From assembly GCA_965247505.1 (NCBI GenBank), contig OZ252020.1, positions 2,046,001 to 2,110,000 on the forward strand: a stretch of 64,000 nt of DNA, given 5' to 3'. This stretch comes from CAIYRG01 sp965247505 (GTDB lineage Bacteria; Pseudomonadota; Alphaproteobacteria; Micropepsales; Micropepsaceae). The translations under genes were made by a program, and so were the position numbers. The notes beneath the pieces were generated by a model. The model saw only the letters and a list, made by a program, of their open reading frames with translations. It had not been told where the DNA came from and searched no databases. Of this stretch, positions 48,188 to 56,776 are shown one piece after another; within the stretch, counting starts at the first letter, position 1; each line of letters starts with the position of its first letter.

Positions 48188-49771
48188 ATGGCTCAAACTA
48201 TCCTTGTTGTGGACGACGATCCGGTACAGCGGCGTCTTCTAGAAGCGGCGATAACCCGGCTCGGACTGACGGTCGTCACCGCACCGGGCGGTGGTCCCGC
48301 ACTCGATCTTCTTCTTTCCCCGCGCGGCGACTCGATTTCGCTGGTGATGCTTGATCTCGTCATGCCCGATATCGACGGCATCGAAGTGCTAACCAAACTG
48401 CGTGCCGTGAACCAAGAACTTGCTGTCATCGTTCTGACCGCGAAGGGCGGTATTGATTCTGCGGTCGAAGCTATGCGCGCGGGCGCAAATGATTTCCTGG
48501 TCAAACCCGCATCGCCCGAACGCATCAAGGTTTCCATTCAAAACGCGTTGAAGCTCGGCGTCCTTTCGGGCGAAGTCACGCGGCTCAAGAAAAAGCAATC
48601 CAATCAGTTGGAATTTGACGATTTGATCACGAAGAGCGCGGCAATGCGCCAGGTCATCCGCTTGGGCCAGCGCGCGGCGCAATCGAACATACCTATTCTC
48701 GTCAAGGGTGAGTCCGGCGTGGGCAAAGAATTGATCGCCCGTGCCATTCAAGGAGCTTCAGAGCGCAGTGGCAAACCCTTCATCGCGGTCAATTGCGGCG
48801 CTATTCCGGAAAATCTTGTTGAAAGCATCTTATTCGGACATGAGAAGGGTGCGTTTACCGGCGCTAGCGAAAAGCATTTAGGCAAGTTTCAAGAAGCCAG
48901 CGGGGGAACATTGTTTCTGGACGAAATCGGAGAGCTTCGCCTCGACATGCAAGTCAAATTCCTGCGCGCTCTTCAAGAGGGTGAGATTGACCCTGTAGGT
49001 TCGAAACGGCCTGTCAAAGTCGATATCCGCATTGTTTCCGCAACCAATCGCGACCTTGCCGAATTGACGCAAGCGGGAAATTTTTGTGAAGACCTCTATT
49101 ATCGCCTGAACGTCTTTCCCATTCATGTTCCACCTTTGCGCGAACGGCATGAAGACATTGCCGAGCTTTCGCAATATTTCGTTTCGCGCTTCGCCGCCGA
49201 AGAGAACAAACTTATTTCCGGATTTACCGCCGAGGCGATGTCTCTTCTCGATTCCTATTCTTGGCCGGGCAATGTACGCCAACTCGAAAACACCATTTTC
49301 CGCGCGGTCGTTCTTTGCGATACCGATGCGCTTGACGTAGTCGATTTTCCGCAAATCGTGAGCGCGATGGGAATATCGCTTGTGGCGCATAGCGTGCCTG
49401 GAGCGCCATCGGATTCTGCGGTCGTCCAAGCTGGTTTTAGTGCACCGATGCGTGCCGACTCGCCTTATGCGATCGCAGGAACCAACGGTGCGGGGCACAT
49501 GCGCAAATTGGTAGATTTGGAATCGGAAGTCATTCGTTTGGCCATCGGCCGCTATGAAGGGCGGATGTTGGAAGTCGCCCGCCGGCTCGGGATCGGCCGC
49601 TCGACACTTTATCGCAAGTTGAAGGAGTTCGGACTCGAGTCCGACGACGGCGGCGAGAGGGTGGAAAAGGCGTCCTCAGATACGCCCCTGGATGCATCGT
49701 TAGATGCGCCTGGGGATGCACCCTTGGATGCGCCCCTTGATGCGCCTGGGGTCAAGCGCGCCAGCGCCTAG
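48188..49771 (+). CDS. Sigma-54-dependent response regulator (NtrC family)
   Basis: A 527-residue protein. Receiver: VVDDDPVQ acidic pocket and LDLVMPDIDG with the phosphoryl Asp, switch Thr in VLTAKGG and Lys in LVKPASPE. AAA+ domain: GESGVGKE, GAFTGA (sigma-54 contact), GGTLFLDEIGELRLDMQ and the arginine finger region. C-terminal Fis-type helix-turn-helix: LEVARRLGIGRSTLYRKLKE. The tail is a low-complexity run of DAP(L/G)DAS-type repeats from about 49678 (12-bp units). Stop TAG lies across the left edge of a MITE-like repeat. No kinase gene is adjacent. Confidence 0.92.
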   Translation: MAQTILVVDDDPVQRRLLEAAITRLGLTVVTAPGGGPALDLLLSPRGDSISLVMLDLVMPDIDGIEVLTKLRAVNQELAVIVLTAKGGIDSAVEAMRAGANDFLVKPASPERIKVSIQNALKLGVLSGEVTRLKKKQSNQLEFDDLITKSAAMRQVIRLGQRAAQSNIPILVKGESGVGKELIARAIQGASERSGKPFIAVNCGAIPENLVESILFGHEKGAFTGASEKHLGKFQEASGGTLFLDEIGELRLDMQVKFLRALQEGEIDPVGSKRPVKVDIRIVSATNRDLAELTQAGNFCEDLYYRLNVFPIHVPPLRERHEDIAELSQYFVSRFAAEENKLISGFTAEAMSLLDSYSWPGNVRQLENTIFRAVVLCDTDALDVVDFPQIVSAMGISLVAHSVPGAPSDSAVVQAGFSAPMRADSPYAIAGTNGAGHMRKLVDLESEVIRLAIGRYEGRMLEVARRLGIGRSTLYRKLKEFGLESDDGGERVEKASSDTPLDASLDAPGDAPLDAPLDAPGVKRASA

Positions 49772-50057
49772 AGCATGATACGGCCAGATTGAACCATTCT
49801 GACGAGGCGTGTTTGCAACAAGGTCAAGGGATTTGTCGAAGAGCATAGCGGGACTATGGTCGAGACAAAGTCCGCAGGATTTGGCGCAAACACGCCCGTC
49901 CCTTTGGGTTTGCGTCCGGCGGGCGCCCACTTTGTCATACGGCTTGCCCGATGCGCACACATCGCGCTTCGCCGCCTTCCGCGTGGACCACCCCTCTTTG
50001 CGGATTGCCTTTGCGGGCCGCAAACAGAATTAATTCAATCTGGCCGTATCATGCTCT
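49770..50057. repeat. MITE-like dispersed repeat, copy B
   Basis: 288 bases with perfect 24-base inverted ends starting AGAGCATGATACGGCCAGAT. The interior matches copy A (31646-31916) in opposite orientation, including CCGTCCCTTTGGGTTTGCGTC-like and GCTTGCCCGATGC blocks. The first two bases form the stop codon of the preceding regulator gene. No transposase inside. Confidence 0.88.
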
Positions 50058-50065
50058 GAACAGCG

Positions 50066-50308
50066 CTAACGCATCCCCAGTGCAGAGAGGTAGAGGTCAA
50101 GTACGGCCTCTTGTTCTTGCAGTTCCGATTTGTCTATCCGGCGCATGCGCACCACTTGGCGCATTATCTTTGAATCGAACCCCAGCCCCTTGGCCTCGGA
50201 ATAGACTTCGCGAATATCCGCGCTCAAAGCAGCTTTCTCTTCTTCAAGGTGCTCGACGCGCTCGACAAAGGATTTGAGTTGACCTGCCGCAAAGCCGGAC
50301 TTGGTCAT
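50066..50308 (-). CDS. gapR: GapR-family DNA-binding protein (DUF2312)
   Basis: An 80-residue helical protein: GQLKSFVERVEHLEEEKAAL, DIREVYSEAKGLGFDSKIMR and RQVVRMRRID. This is the GapR/DUF2312 pattern; GapR of Caulobacter binds overtwisted A/T-rich DNA. It sits in an alphaproteobacterial cluster with DUF1244, DUF1036 and pyk. Confidence 0.93.
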   Translation of the reverse strand: MTKSGFAAGQLKSFVERVEHLEEEKAALSADIREVYSEAKGLGFDSKIMRQVVRMRRIDKSELQEQEAVLDLYLSALGMR

Positions 50309-50421
50309 CGGCCGCTCTCCTAATTTTCCACCACCAATATTTCCATCAATATTTCAGTGGCGCCATTGAGATAGACCGCGCGCTGCCCGGCGGGAAGAGC
50401 TGCGAGTGGCGATTTTTTGAT

Positions 50422-51513
50422 TTAGCTGTGAGTCTTGTTGCTCTTAGCGAATTGCGCAAGCGCTTCGGGACTCGCTTCTTTCTGATGCTGTTGTTTCCAT
50501 TGTGAAACCGGCATGCCGTAAACGATTTCGCGCGCTTCGTCCTTCTCAAGCGCGATTCCCCGCGTTGCTGCCGCTTTGCGATACCAGTCGCCAAGACAAT
50601 TTCTGCAAAAGCTGGATAGATTCATCATGTCGATATTCTGTACATCGCTCCGTGTTCTCAAATGCGCAACCAGGCGCCGAAACACCTCGGCCTCAATATC
50701 GGTGCGTGTCTTTTTATCCATGCGGTGAACTCCTTTTGGATTTGAAGATTGGGCAAGATGCGAAGGAATGGATAGGGGACGGGTAAATCGAAGTGTTGCT
50801 GGGCCCATCGCATCGAGAGTGTCGCGTAGTGCCGATTCCAGAAACGCTGCAACTTTCGAAACGCCTTTGTCGTCGGCGATCAAATCTTGCCGGATCTCGA
50901 TCAATGCATGTGGGAGGCCGTTTAGTGTTCCGTGCCGGTACATGCAATCGTTTTCCAGCGTGCCGACATAAGGCTCATTGTCGCCAATGGTGAGATTTTC
51001 CTCGCGCCGAAGACGATCGATCAAGGGCTGTGCCAGGCGGCCATCGCGGTCCCACAGAATGCCAAACTGCCAGGGGCGCCTTATCCCGCGCCAGACGGGC
51101 GTGAAACTGTGGACCGAAATGAGGATCGGCGTTTGTCCACTCGCTTGTATCTCGGCGATGCGTTTTTCGATTTCCGCGTGATAGGGCTGATGGTAGCGCT
51201 TGATGCGCGCTCTAATCTGCTCTCGCGTGATATCTCTGTTTTCCGGAATAATCCGCCCGTCCGAGAGCCGCATGACGACGGTCGGATCGTCATGGCCCCG
51301 ATTGAGATCCACAACGAGACGGGACCATGGCCCCAGTACCGAGGGGGCTTGGAAACGCTCGGCGAGGGCGGCGGTCAATGGGCCTGCGCCGATATCATAT
51401 GCGATATGGGTCTTGAATGCGTCCGCGGGCAGTCCGAGCGTTTTCAACTCTGGCGGTACTGCGTTCGACGCGTGATCGCAAAGAAAGAGGAGATTTGTCG
51501 AAGAAACGCTCAT
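50422..51513 (-). CDS. N-formylglutamate amidohydrolase domain fused in frame to DUF1244
   Basis: One 363-residue frame. Residues 1-245 match N-formylglutamate amidohydrolases: LLFLCDHASNAVPPELKTLG, WSRLVVDLNRGHDDPTVV, ISVHSFTPVWRG and LPHALIEIRQDLI. Residues 265-363 match DUF1244: MDKKTRTDIEAEVFRRLVAH, NLSSFCRNCLGDWYRKAA. AAAAGGAG lies just before the internal ATG at 50721, so DUF1244 (50422-50721) may be made separately, as in relatives where they are two genes. I could not see a frameshift that restores a stop. Confidence 0.85.
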   Translation of the reverse strand: MSVSSTNLLFLCDHASNAVPPELKTLGLPADAFKTHIAYDIGAGPLTAALAERFQAPSVLGPWSRLVVDLNRGHDDPTVVMRLSDGRIIPENRDITREQIRARIKRYHQPYHAEIEKRIAEIQASGQTPILISVHSFTPVWRGIRRPWQFGILWDRDGRLAQPLIDRLRREENLTIGDNEPYVGTLENDCMYRHGTLNGLPHALIEIRQDLIADDKGVSKVAAFLESALRDTLDAMGPATLRFTRPLSIPSHLAQSSNPKGVHRMDKKTRTDIEAEVFRRLVAHLRTRSDVQNIDMMNLSSFCRNCLGDWYRKAAATRGIALEKDEAREIVYGMPVSQWKQQHQKEASPEALAQFAKSNKTHS

Positions 51514-51525
51514 TACCCGAACACT

Positions 51526-51563
51526 AGAGCATGATGCGACCAGATTGGACCACTCTGAGGTGA
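51526..51563. repeat. MITE-like dispersed repeat, solo end (copy C)
   Basis: AGAGCATGATGCGACCAGAT followed by TGGACCACTCTGA matches the left end of copies A and B, but the interior is missing. It lies directly upstream of the DUF1036 gene and divergent from the amidohydrolase gene, so it may affect their promoters. Confidence 0.8.
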
Positions 51564-51626
51564 TGCATTTGCGAGTGGGGTGGACGCCTTATTGACAGCC
51601 ATGTTGTTCGCGCCACCCTTGGTGAG

Positions 51627-52031
51627 ATGAGTCGTTTTTACCTTGTTGCACTCCTAGGAGCACTGCTTGCCGGTATTTCGGGCCCGGCAATGGCAAGCTT
51701 TAGCGTCTGTAACAGTACCGAATACCCTGCCTTGGTTTCGTTCGGCTTTTTCGATGGCGAAGAGTGGAGTAGTCAGGGGTGGTGGCGTATTGACCCACAG
51801 GACTGCGCGGAACTTTCCGGCGATCCGCTTCTCGGGCGCTACTATTATCTCCATGCGGTCCATGAGGAAGTCGGGGGATCGTGGAACGGGAATAGAAGTT
51901 TTTGCGTCGGTTCAGGCGCGTTTCGCATTCGCGGGCGGAGCGATTGTCTGGCACGGGGCTATGATCGCAAGGGCTTTTACCAGGTCGATACGCGCGACGC
52001 GACCGAATGGAAAGAAACATTATCGGATTGA
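51627..52031 (+). CDS. Secreted DUF1036 protein
   Basis: A 134-residue protein with a signal peptide (MSRFYLVALLGALLAGISGP) and the DUF1036 pattern: FSVCNSTEYPALVSFGFFDG, SQGWWRIDPQDCAELSGDPL, YYYLHAVHE. Four or so cysteines suggest disulfides. It is followed after three bases by pyk, a linkage common in alphaproteobacteria. Confidence 0.9.
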   Translation: MSRFYLVALLGALLAGISGPAMASFSVCNSTEYPALVSFGFFDGEEWSSQGWWRIDPQDCAELSGDPLLGRYYYLHAVHEEVGGSWNGNRSFCVGSGAFRIRGRSDCLARGYDRKGFYQVDTRDATEWKETLSD

Positions 52032-52034
52032 AAC

Positions 52035-53450
52035 ATGCGCCGTAGCCGTAAGACCAAGATCGTTGCCACGTTAGGCCCTTCCAGCAAAGGCGGCGAACAG
52101 CTCAGCGCGCTTTTTCGCGCAGGCGTCAACGTGTTTCGCATCAATATGAGCCACACCGACCATGACGAGCTGGCGCAGCTTGTCCGCACAGTGCGCAGCG
52201 TCGAGGCGGAGGCTGGGCGTCCGATCGCTATTTTGGTTGATCTGCAGGGTCCGAAATTGCGGGTAGGGAAAATAGCCGATGGGGAGCTGCGTCTCGAAAA
52301 CGATGCGGAAGTAATTCTGGTTCGCGGCGAGACGGCGAACGAAGTTGGCGCATTGCCGGTGCCTCATGCCGAAATTTTCAACGCGCTCACCGAAGGCGCC
52401 AATGTTTTGGTCGATGACGGGAAAGTGCGTTTGCGCGCGGACGAGATATCGAAAGACAGAATTCGGGCAACAGTTCTGCACGGTGGAGTGGTCAAGAATA
52501 ATAAGGGAATGAATCTTCCCGATACCATTTTGCCGATCCCCGCGCTGACCGCGAAGGACCGCAGCGATCTCGACTACGCGCTGTCGCTCGATATTGACTG
52601 GATCGCGCTCTCCTTTGTGCAGCGTCCCGCGGATGTCGCTGAATTGCGCAAAGCGGTTTCGGGACGTTCCGGAATACTTTCCAAAATCGAAAAGCCCGCG
52701 GCTTTCAGCGCGCTGGGCGAAATTCTCGAGCTTTCGGATGCGGTCATGGTCGCACGCGGAGATTTGGGAGTGGAATTGCCGCTTGAACAAGTTCCCGGCC
52801 GGCAAAAACAAATCGTTCGCGCGGCCCGTAGAGCGGGCAAACCGGTGGTGGTCGCGACACAGATGCTGGAATCGATGATCAATGCGGCGGTTCCGACGCG
52901 GGCCGAAGTTTCAGACGTGGCGACGGCCGTCTTTGAGGGCGCCGACGCGGTGATGCTTTCGGCGGAAACCGCGGTGGGGAAATACCCTGTCGAAGCCGTC
53001 GCGGTGATGGATCGCACGGCCCAGGCAGTTGAGGCCGATCCCTATTACCGCGACGTCATCGAGGCACAACGGCTTGCGCCCGAGGCTACGATGCCGGACA
53101 CGATATTGGCTGCCGTTCATGACGTGACCAATAATGTCGGCGCCGCAGCCATCGTTTGTTGGACCAAATCCGGCTCAACCGGCCTTAGGGGCGCACGCGA
53201 GCGCCCGAATGTTCCGATTTTGGCTCTAACGCCGAGCAAGGCGCAGGCGCGGCGGCTGACCATCGCCTGGGGACTTCACTGCGTGGAGACCGAAGATGCA
53301 AAGGATCTGGACGATGTTGCCGAGCGTGCTTGCCGGATTGCGCTCGAGGAGGGACTAGCCAAGAAGGGAGACCGCATCGTGGTCACAGCGGGGCTGCCCT
53401 TAGGTACGCCCGGCGCCACCAATCTCTTGCGTGTTGCGATCGTTAAATGA
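52035..53450 (+). CDS. pyk: Pyruvate kinase
   Basis: A 471-residue enzyme: KIVATLGPSSKGGEQLSALF at the start, GVNVFRINMSHT, DLQGPKLRVG, ISKIEKPAAF-like SGILSKIEKPAAFSALGE, VMVARGDLGVELPLEQVP and DAVMLSAETAVGKYP. It makes pyruvate and ATP from phosphoenolpyruvate and ADP, the last step of glycolysis. All active-site motifs are intact. Confidence 0.97.
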   Translation: MRRSRKTKIVATLGPSSKGGEQLSALFRAGVNVFRINMSHTDHDELAQLVRTVRSVEAEAGRPIAILVDLQGPKLRVGKIADGELRLENDAEVILVRGETANEVGALPVPHAEIFNALTEGANVLVDDGKVRLRADEISKDRIRATVLHGGVVKNNKGMNLPDTILPIPALTAKDRSDLDYALSLDIDWIALSFVQRPADVAELRKAVSGRSGILSKIEKPAAFSALGEILELSDAVMVARGDLGVELPLEQVPGRQKQIVRAARRAGKPVVVATQMLESMINAAVPTRAEVSDVATAVFEGADAVMLSAETAVGKYPVEAVAVMDRTAQAVEADPYYRDVIEAQRLAPEATMPDTILAAVHDVTNNVGAAAIVCWTKSGSTGLRGARERPNVPILALTPSKAQARRLTIAWGLHCVETEDAKDLDDVAERACRIALEEGLAKKGDRIVVTAGLPLGTPGATNLLRVAIVK

Positions 53451-53474
53451 AATTCGTTGTGCTCCCGCCGGGCG

Positions 53475-53891
53475 CTAGGATCCGATCCAGCAAGCCGGAA
53501 ACTCGAAACTGTCGATGCGCCGTTCGACAAAAAGGTAATCCGTTTCAAGATGGCGTAGGCGGATTTCGTTCTCCGTCTGACCTTCATTTCGATATTCTTG
53601 ATATCGCAAAGTTGACATTCCATTGAGGGTGTCGGTGAGGGTGATCACGAGATCGCCATCTTGATTCCAACGGCCCTCTTCAACTTGCTGCCAAACGATT
53701 TCACAACGCTCGTATCTACGAAACTCGCTCCTGAAAGTGCCGTCTTCATTGAATTGATCGAGATAAAGGATATTGGGATCGTGTGGCTGGCCTTCGCCAT
53801 ACCAAAGACCGACCGGGTTGGCTGCCGCCGCGCTGACTTCAAAAATAAGAACTACAATGGAGAAAATCGCAATAGTTGCTGAGCGTTGCAC
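53475..53891 (-). CDS. Secreted protein, tandem duplicate A
   Basis: About 138 residues: an export signal (IAIFSIVVLIFEVSAAAA), then NPVGLWYGEGQPHDPNILYL, GTFRSEFRRYERCEIVWQQV and a terminal VERRIDSFEFPACWIGS. The protein at 53896-54312 has the same plan and the same ends (DSFEFPACW.GS). The start is unclear; GTG 53891 fits the signal peptide and lies just after the neighbour's stop. The frame is open further upstream but is antisense-like there. Confidence 0.65.
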   Translation of the reverse strand: MQRSATIAIFSIVVLIFEVSAAAANPVGLWYGEGQPHDPNILYLDQFNEDGTFRSEFRRYERCEIVWQQVEEGRWNQDGDLVITLTDTLNGMSTLRYQEYRNEGQTENEIRLRHLETDYLFVERRIDSFEFPACWIGS

Positions 53892-53895
53892 GTCA

Positions 53896-54312
53896 CTAAG
53901 ACCCAAACCAGCAAGCTGGAAATTCGAAGCTATCGACGCGCCGCTCAACATAGAGATCACCCATTCCGAGGTGGCGTACACGCATCTCTTCGTCACTTTC
54001 AAACTCGTAGCGATAGACATGACTATAGAAGGCGGGCTTTCCATCTAACTTGTGGATTTGTGTAGTGATCAAGTCGCCCTCGCGAATCCAACTCCCTTCC
54101 TCAATAGTGTGATAAACAATTTCACAATCATCGTATTTTCGAAATTCGAATCTGAAAGTCCCGTCGGCGTTGAAGGCATCATAAGAGATTATTTCAGGAT
54201 CGTGTGGCTGGCCTTCGCCAACGCAAAGACCGGCCGGGTTGGCTGCTGCCGCGCTTGCCGCAAGCGACAAGACGACAGTGGTGTACATCACATAAAAAAA
54301 GATACGCAGCAC
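53896..54312 (-). CDS. Secreted protein, tandem duplicate B
   Basis: A 138-residue protein: signal peptide with MYTTVVLSLAASAAAA, NPAGLCVGEGQPHDPEIISY, GTFRFEFRKYDDCEIVYHTI and a terminal VERRVDSFEFPACWFGS. It is a paralogue of the next gene downstream, about half identical by eye, so a tandem duplication. Two conserved Cys per copy suggest a disulfide. Family not recognised. Confidence 0.75.
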   Translation of the reverse strand: MLRIFFYVMYTTVVLSLAASAAAANPAGLCVGEGQPHDPEIISYDAFNADGTFRFEFRKYDDCEIVYHTIEEGSWIREGDLITTQIHKLDGKPAFYSHVYRYEFESDEEMRVRHLGMGDLYVERRVDSFEFPACWFGS

Positions 54313-54327
54313 GCGGGTGGCCTCGTG

Positions 54328-54945
54328 TTAAATTCCTTGGCCTTCAACGTTTCGCGTAAGTTCGCGAACACGCTCTTCGAGTCCGTCGATAAAGGGATTG
54401 AGCGCAAGCGCCTCGCGGTACGCGGCGAGCGCCCGCTCAGTGTCCCCGAACTCTTCTAATATGCTTCCCAGCTCCGCCATGGCGATAAAATGTTTTGGCT
54501 GCAGCGATAGCGTGTGACGAAGGGACGTCATGGCCTCTTCGAAATTTTCCTGTCGCATGGCGCTGATGGCGTGGCGATGCCAGCCTTCCGCAAAATTTGG
54601 CGCCAGCTCGGTAAGTTCTGCAAGAATCAACGCCGCCGTCTCGAAATCGTCTTCCTCTAATGCTTCGTCGGTGCGGGCGAATAAAAGATCGGCGGTTGCA
54701 CTTCCCGAACGCGACCACAAAGTTTGAAGACGCCTTTCAAGATTCTCGGCATCTTCTTCGTTCTCGGCGATGGCGAGATCGGCGAGCAATTCTTCAGCCG
54801 TCGGAGGCGGGGGCGGTGCTTCCAAATCTTCGGAACTCTCGTCGAAATATTCGAGTTCGGAGGGCGGCTCAAAGGGATTGCCCTGCCCGAAACTTGGAGC
54901 AGCGGACAATAGGACAATGGCCAAAGCGGGTATGAGGCAACGCAT
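54328..54945 (-). CDS. Periplasmic tetratricopeptide-repeat protein
   Basis: A 205-residue protein: signal peptide MRCLIPALAIVLLSAAPSFG, an acidic proline-rich linker (EAPPPPPTAEELL), then TPR-type helices: NFAEGWHRHAISAMRQENFE, AMTSLRHTLSLQPKHFIAMA, ERALAAYREALALNPF. It lies 15 bases from duplicate B. ATG 54945 begins the signal peptide. Confidence 0.85.
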   Translation of the reverse strand: MRCLIPALAIVLLSAAPSFGQGNPFEPPSELEYFDESSEDLEAPPPPPTAEELLADLAIAENEEDAENLERRLQTLWSRSGSATADLLFARTDEALEEDDFETAALILAELTELAPNFAEGWHRHAISAMRQENFEEAMTSLRHTLSLQPKHFIAMAELGSILEEFGDTERALAAYREALALNPFIDGLEERVRELTRNVEGQGI

Positions 54946-55011
54946 GGGTGTGAGTTTAGCGCAACAATTCAGCGCTGGCGACAAGCTCTTTCCATGTTGG
55001 ATTAAAGGGAT

Positions 55012-55137
55012 TTAACCCTGGCGTGCTTTGAAACGGGGGTTCTTTTTGTTGATCACGTAAACGCGGCCTTTGCGACGAACGACGCGGCAGTCCTTATCCC
55101 GCTTTTTCAGTGATCTCAGTGAATTGCGGACTTTCAT
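55012..55137 (-). CDS. rpmJ: 50S ribosomal protein bL36
   Basis: A 41-residue basic protein reading MKVRNSLRSLKKRDKDCRVV, then RRKGRVYVINKKNPRFKARQ and a final Gly. This is the alphaproteobacterial bL36 form without the CxxC zinc ribbon (only one Cys). GGAGA precedes ATG 55137. Confidence 0.96.
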   Translation of the reverse strand: MKVRNSLRSLKKRDKDCRVVRRKGRVYVINKKNPRFKARQG

Positions 55138-55292
55138 CGTTCTCTCCGGCCTAACCCTGCCCGTTTTTTTAGAGCGCGGAACCTATTTAAGCCACCGAAG
55201 CCTGTCAACGCCAAAACCGGCATATATACGGATAAACCAGCCGTTTTATTGGCTTTCATGGGTTTGGGGGGTCGTGATATTCAGCTCCCACC

Positions 55293-55508
55293 ATGCTTGG
55301 GTTGCCCCTCACCCTAACGATCTTCATGACGGCTATCGGGCTTTTTGCTTATGCGAGCTGGAGGGCGTGGCGTCCGGTGGACCCACTAAAGCATCGCCTA
55401 ATCAATTACGCATATGTGCAATTCTTTGCGATTTTTGTGGCGCTTTTAATGGGGGCCCATATTCTATCGCTTATGGGTGTTGAGACAGGCGCGGGAGTTT
55501 CGAGATGA
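55293..55508 (+). CDS. Small membrane protein upstream of lytic transglycosylase
   Basis: A 71-residue protein with two hydrophobic segments (LPLTLTIFMTAIGLFAYASW and YVQFFAIFVALLMGAHILSL). Its stop overlaps the next gene's start by four bases (ATGA), which supports coding and coupling. Function unknown. Confidence 0.7.
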   Translation: MLGLPLTLTIFMTAIGLFAYASWRAWRPVDPLKHRLINYAYVQFFAIFVALLMGAHILSLMGVETGAGVSR

Positions 55509-56746
55509 TTGTCCTTGGCAGCATCAAGTCTGCGCATAGATGGGTGCTTGTCGCGCTCATCGTTTGTTCGAATCTGAGCCTGGCCGACGGATCGGCCAAT
55601 GCGCAGAACGCTGATCTTCAGGCCTTCATTGCGTCGTTTCGCTCCCAAGCGATGGCCGAGGGCATTACTGCGGAAGTCTATGACCGCGCGATGACGGGCC
55701 TCACGCCTAATGAGCGGGTGGTGAGGGCGCTCAACACCCAGCCCGAATTCACGCGTCCCATATGGGAATATATCGAGGGCGCTGTTTCCCAAAGGCGCTT
55801 AGATGGTGGCCGCGAACAGCTAGCCGCCAATACCGCCCTCTTCGACGGGCTGGAAAGCGAATATGGCGTGCCGCGCGAAGTCCTCACCGCAGTCTGGGCC
55901 CTGGAAAGCAATTTTGGCCAGATCAAAGGCAATTATAATTTGTTCCAGGCTTTGGCGACGCTCGCTTATGACGGGCGGCGGCAAAATTTCGGACGCAGCC
56001 AGCTTATCGCGGCACTGAAAATTTCCCAGCAGGAGGGAACCGATCCGTCCCAAATGACCGGCTCTTGGGCGGGGGCGTTTGGCCACACGCAATTTATTCC
56101 GACAACTTTTCTCGCCTATGCCGTAGACGGCGATGGCGATGGTGTTCGCGATCTATGGAATTCGCATGCCGATGCCCTGGCCTCGGCCGCGTCCTATCTA
56201 GAACGTTCGGGTTGGAGCAGTGACCGCGATTGGGGCACCGAAGTAAGGCTTCCCGAGGGCTTCAACTACGCGCTGGCCAATGCCGACGTAAGAAGATCCA
56301 TCAGCGCCTGGTCGGCGGCAGGCGTGCGCAGGATTACCGATGAGGCAATGCCGGCCAGCGATGTTCAGGCCGAGATTATCCTTCCCGCGGGCGCCGCAGG
56401 TCCGGCCTTTCTTATCACTGGAAATTTCGAGGCCATCATGCGCTACAACCCTGCGACGTCCTACGCGCTGGCCATCAGCTATCTTTCGGACGGGCTGCGT
56501 GGGCGCCCCGGAATTTTCGGCGCTTGGCCCCATGGTGAGGATCAGTTGAGCCTGCGCCAACGCGTTACCATTCAGGAAGGGCTTGAGGATCTGGGTTATC
56601 CCACTGGCCGTGCGGATGGGATCATCGGGCCCAATACCCGCCAGGCCATCCGCGACTATCAAACCGCGCGCGGGCTCACCGCCGATGGCTTTCCGAGCGC
56701 TGGTCTTTTGACCCGCATACTCAATGAGCGCCAATTGCCGCGTTAG
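55505..56746 (+). CDS. Lytic murein transglycosylase (MltB-like) with peptidoglycan-binding domain
   Basis: A 413-residue periplasmic enzyme: signal peptide ending SANAQ, catalytic region EVLTAVWALESNFGQIKGNY (catalytic Glu), SWAGAFGHTQFIPTTFLAYA, and a C-terminal peptidoglycan-binding domain (RQRVTIQEGLEDLGYPTGRA, IIGPNTRQAIRDYQTARGLT). It cleaves the glycan strand to a 1,6-anhydro product. Translationally coupled to the small membrane protein. Confidence 0.93.
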   Translation: MIVLGSIKSAHRWVLVALIVCSNLSLADGSANAQNADLQAFIASFRSQAMAEGITAEVYDRAMTGLTPNERVVRALNTQPEFTRPIWEYIEGAVSQRRLDGGREQLAANTALFDGLESEYGVPREVLTAVWALESNFGQIKGNYNLFQALATLAYDGRRQNFGRSQLIAALKISQQEGTDPSQMTGSWAGAFGHTQFIPTTFLAYAVDGDGDGVRDLWNSHADALASAASYLERSGWSSDRDWGTEVRLPEGFNYALANADVRRSISAWSAAGVRRITDEAMPASDVQAEIILPAGAAGPAFLITGNFEAIMRYNPATSYALAISYLSDGLRGRPGIFGAWPHGEDQLSLRQRVTIQEGLEDLGYPTGRADGIIGPNTRQAIRDYQTARGLTADGFPSAGLLTRILNERQLPR

Positions 56747-56776
56747 GTTTGGCCACGCCTTAGCGTGAAACCACGC

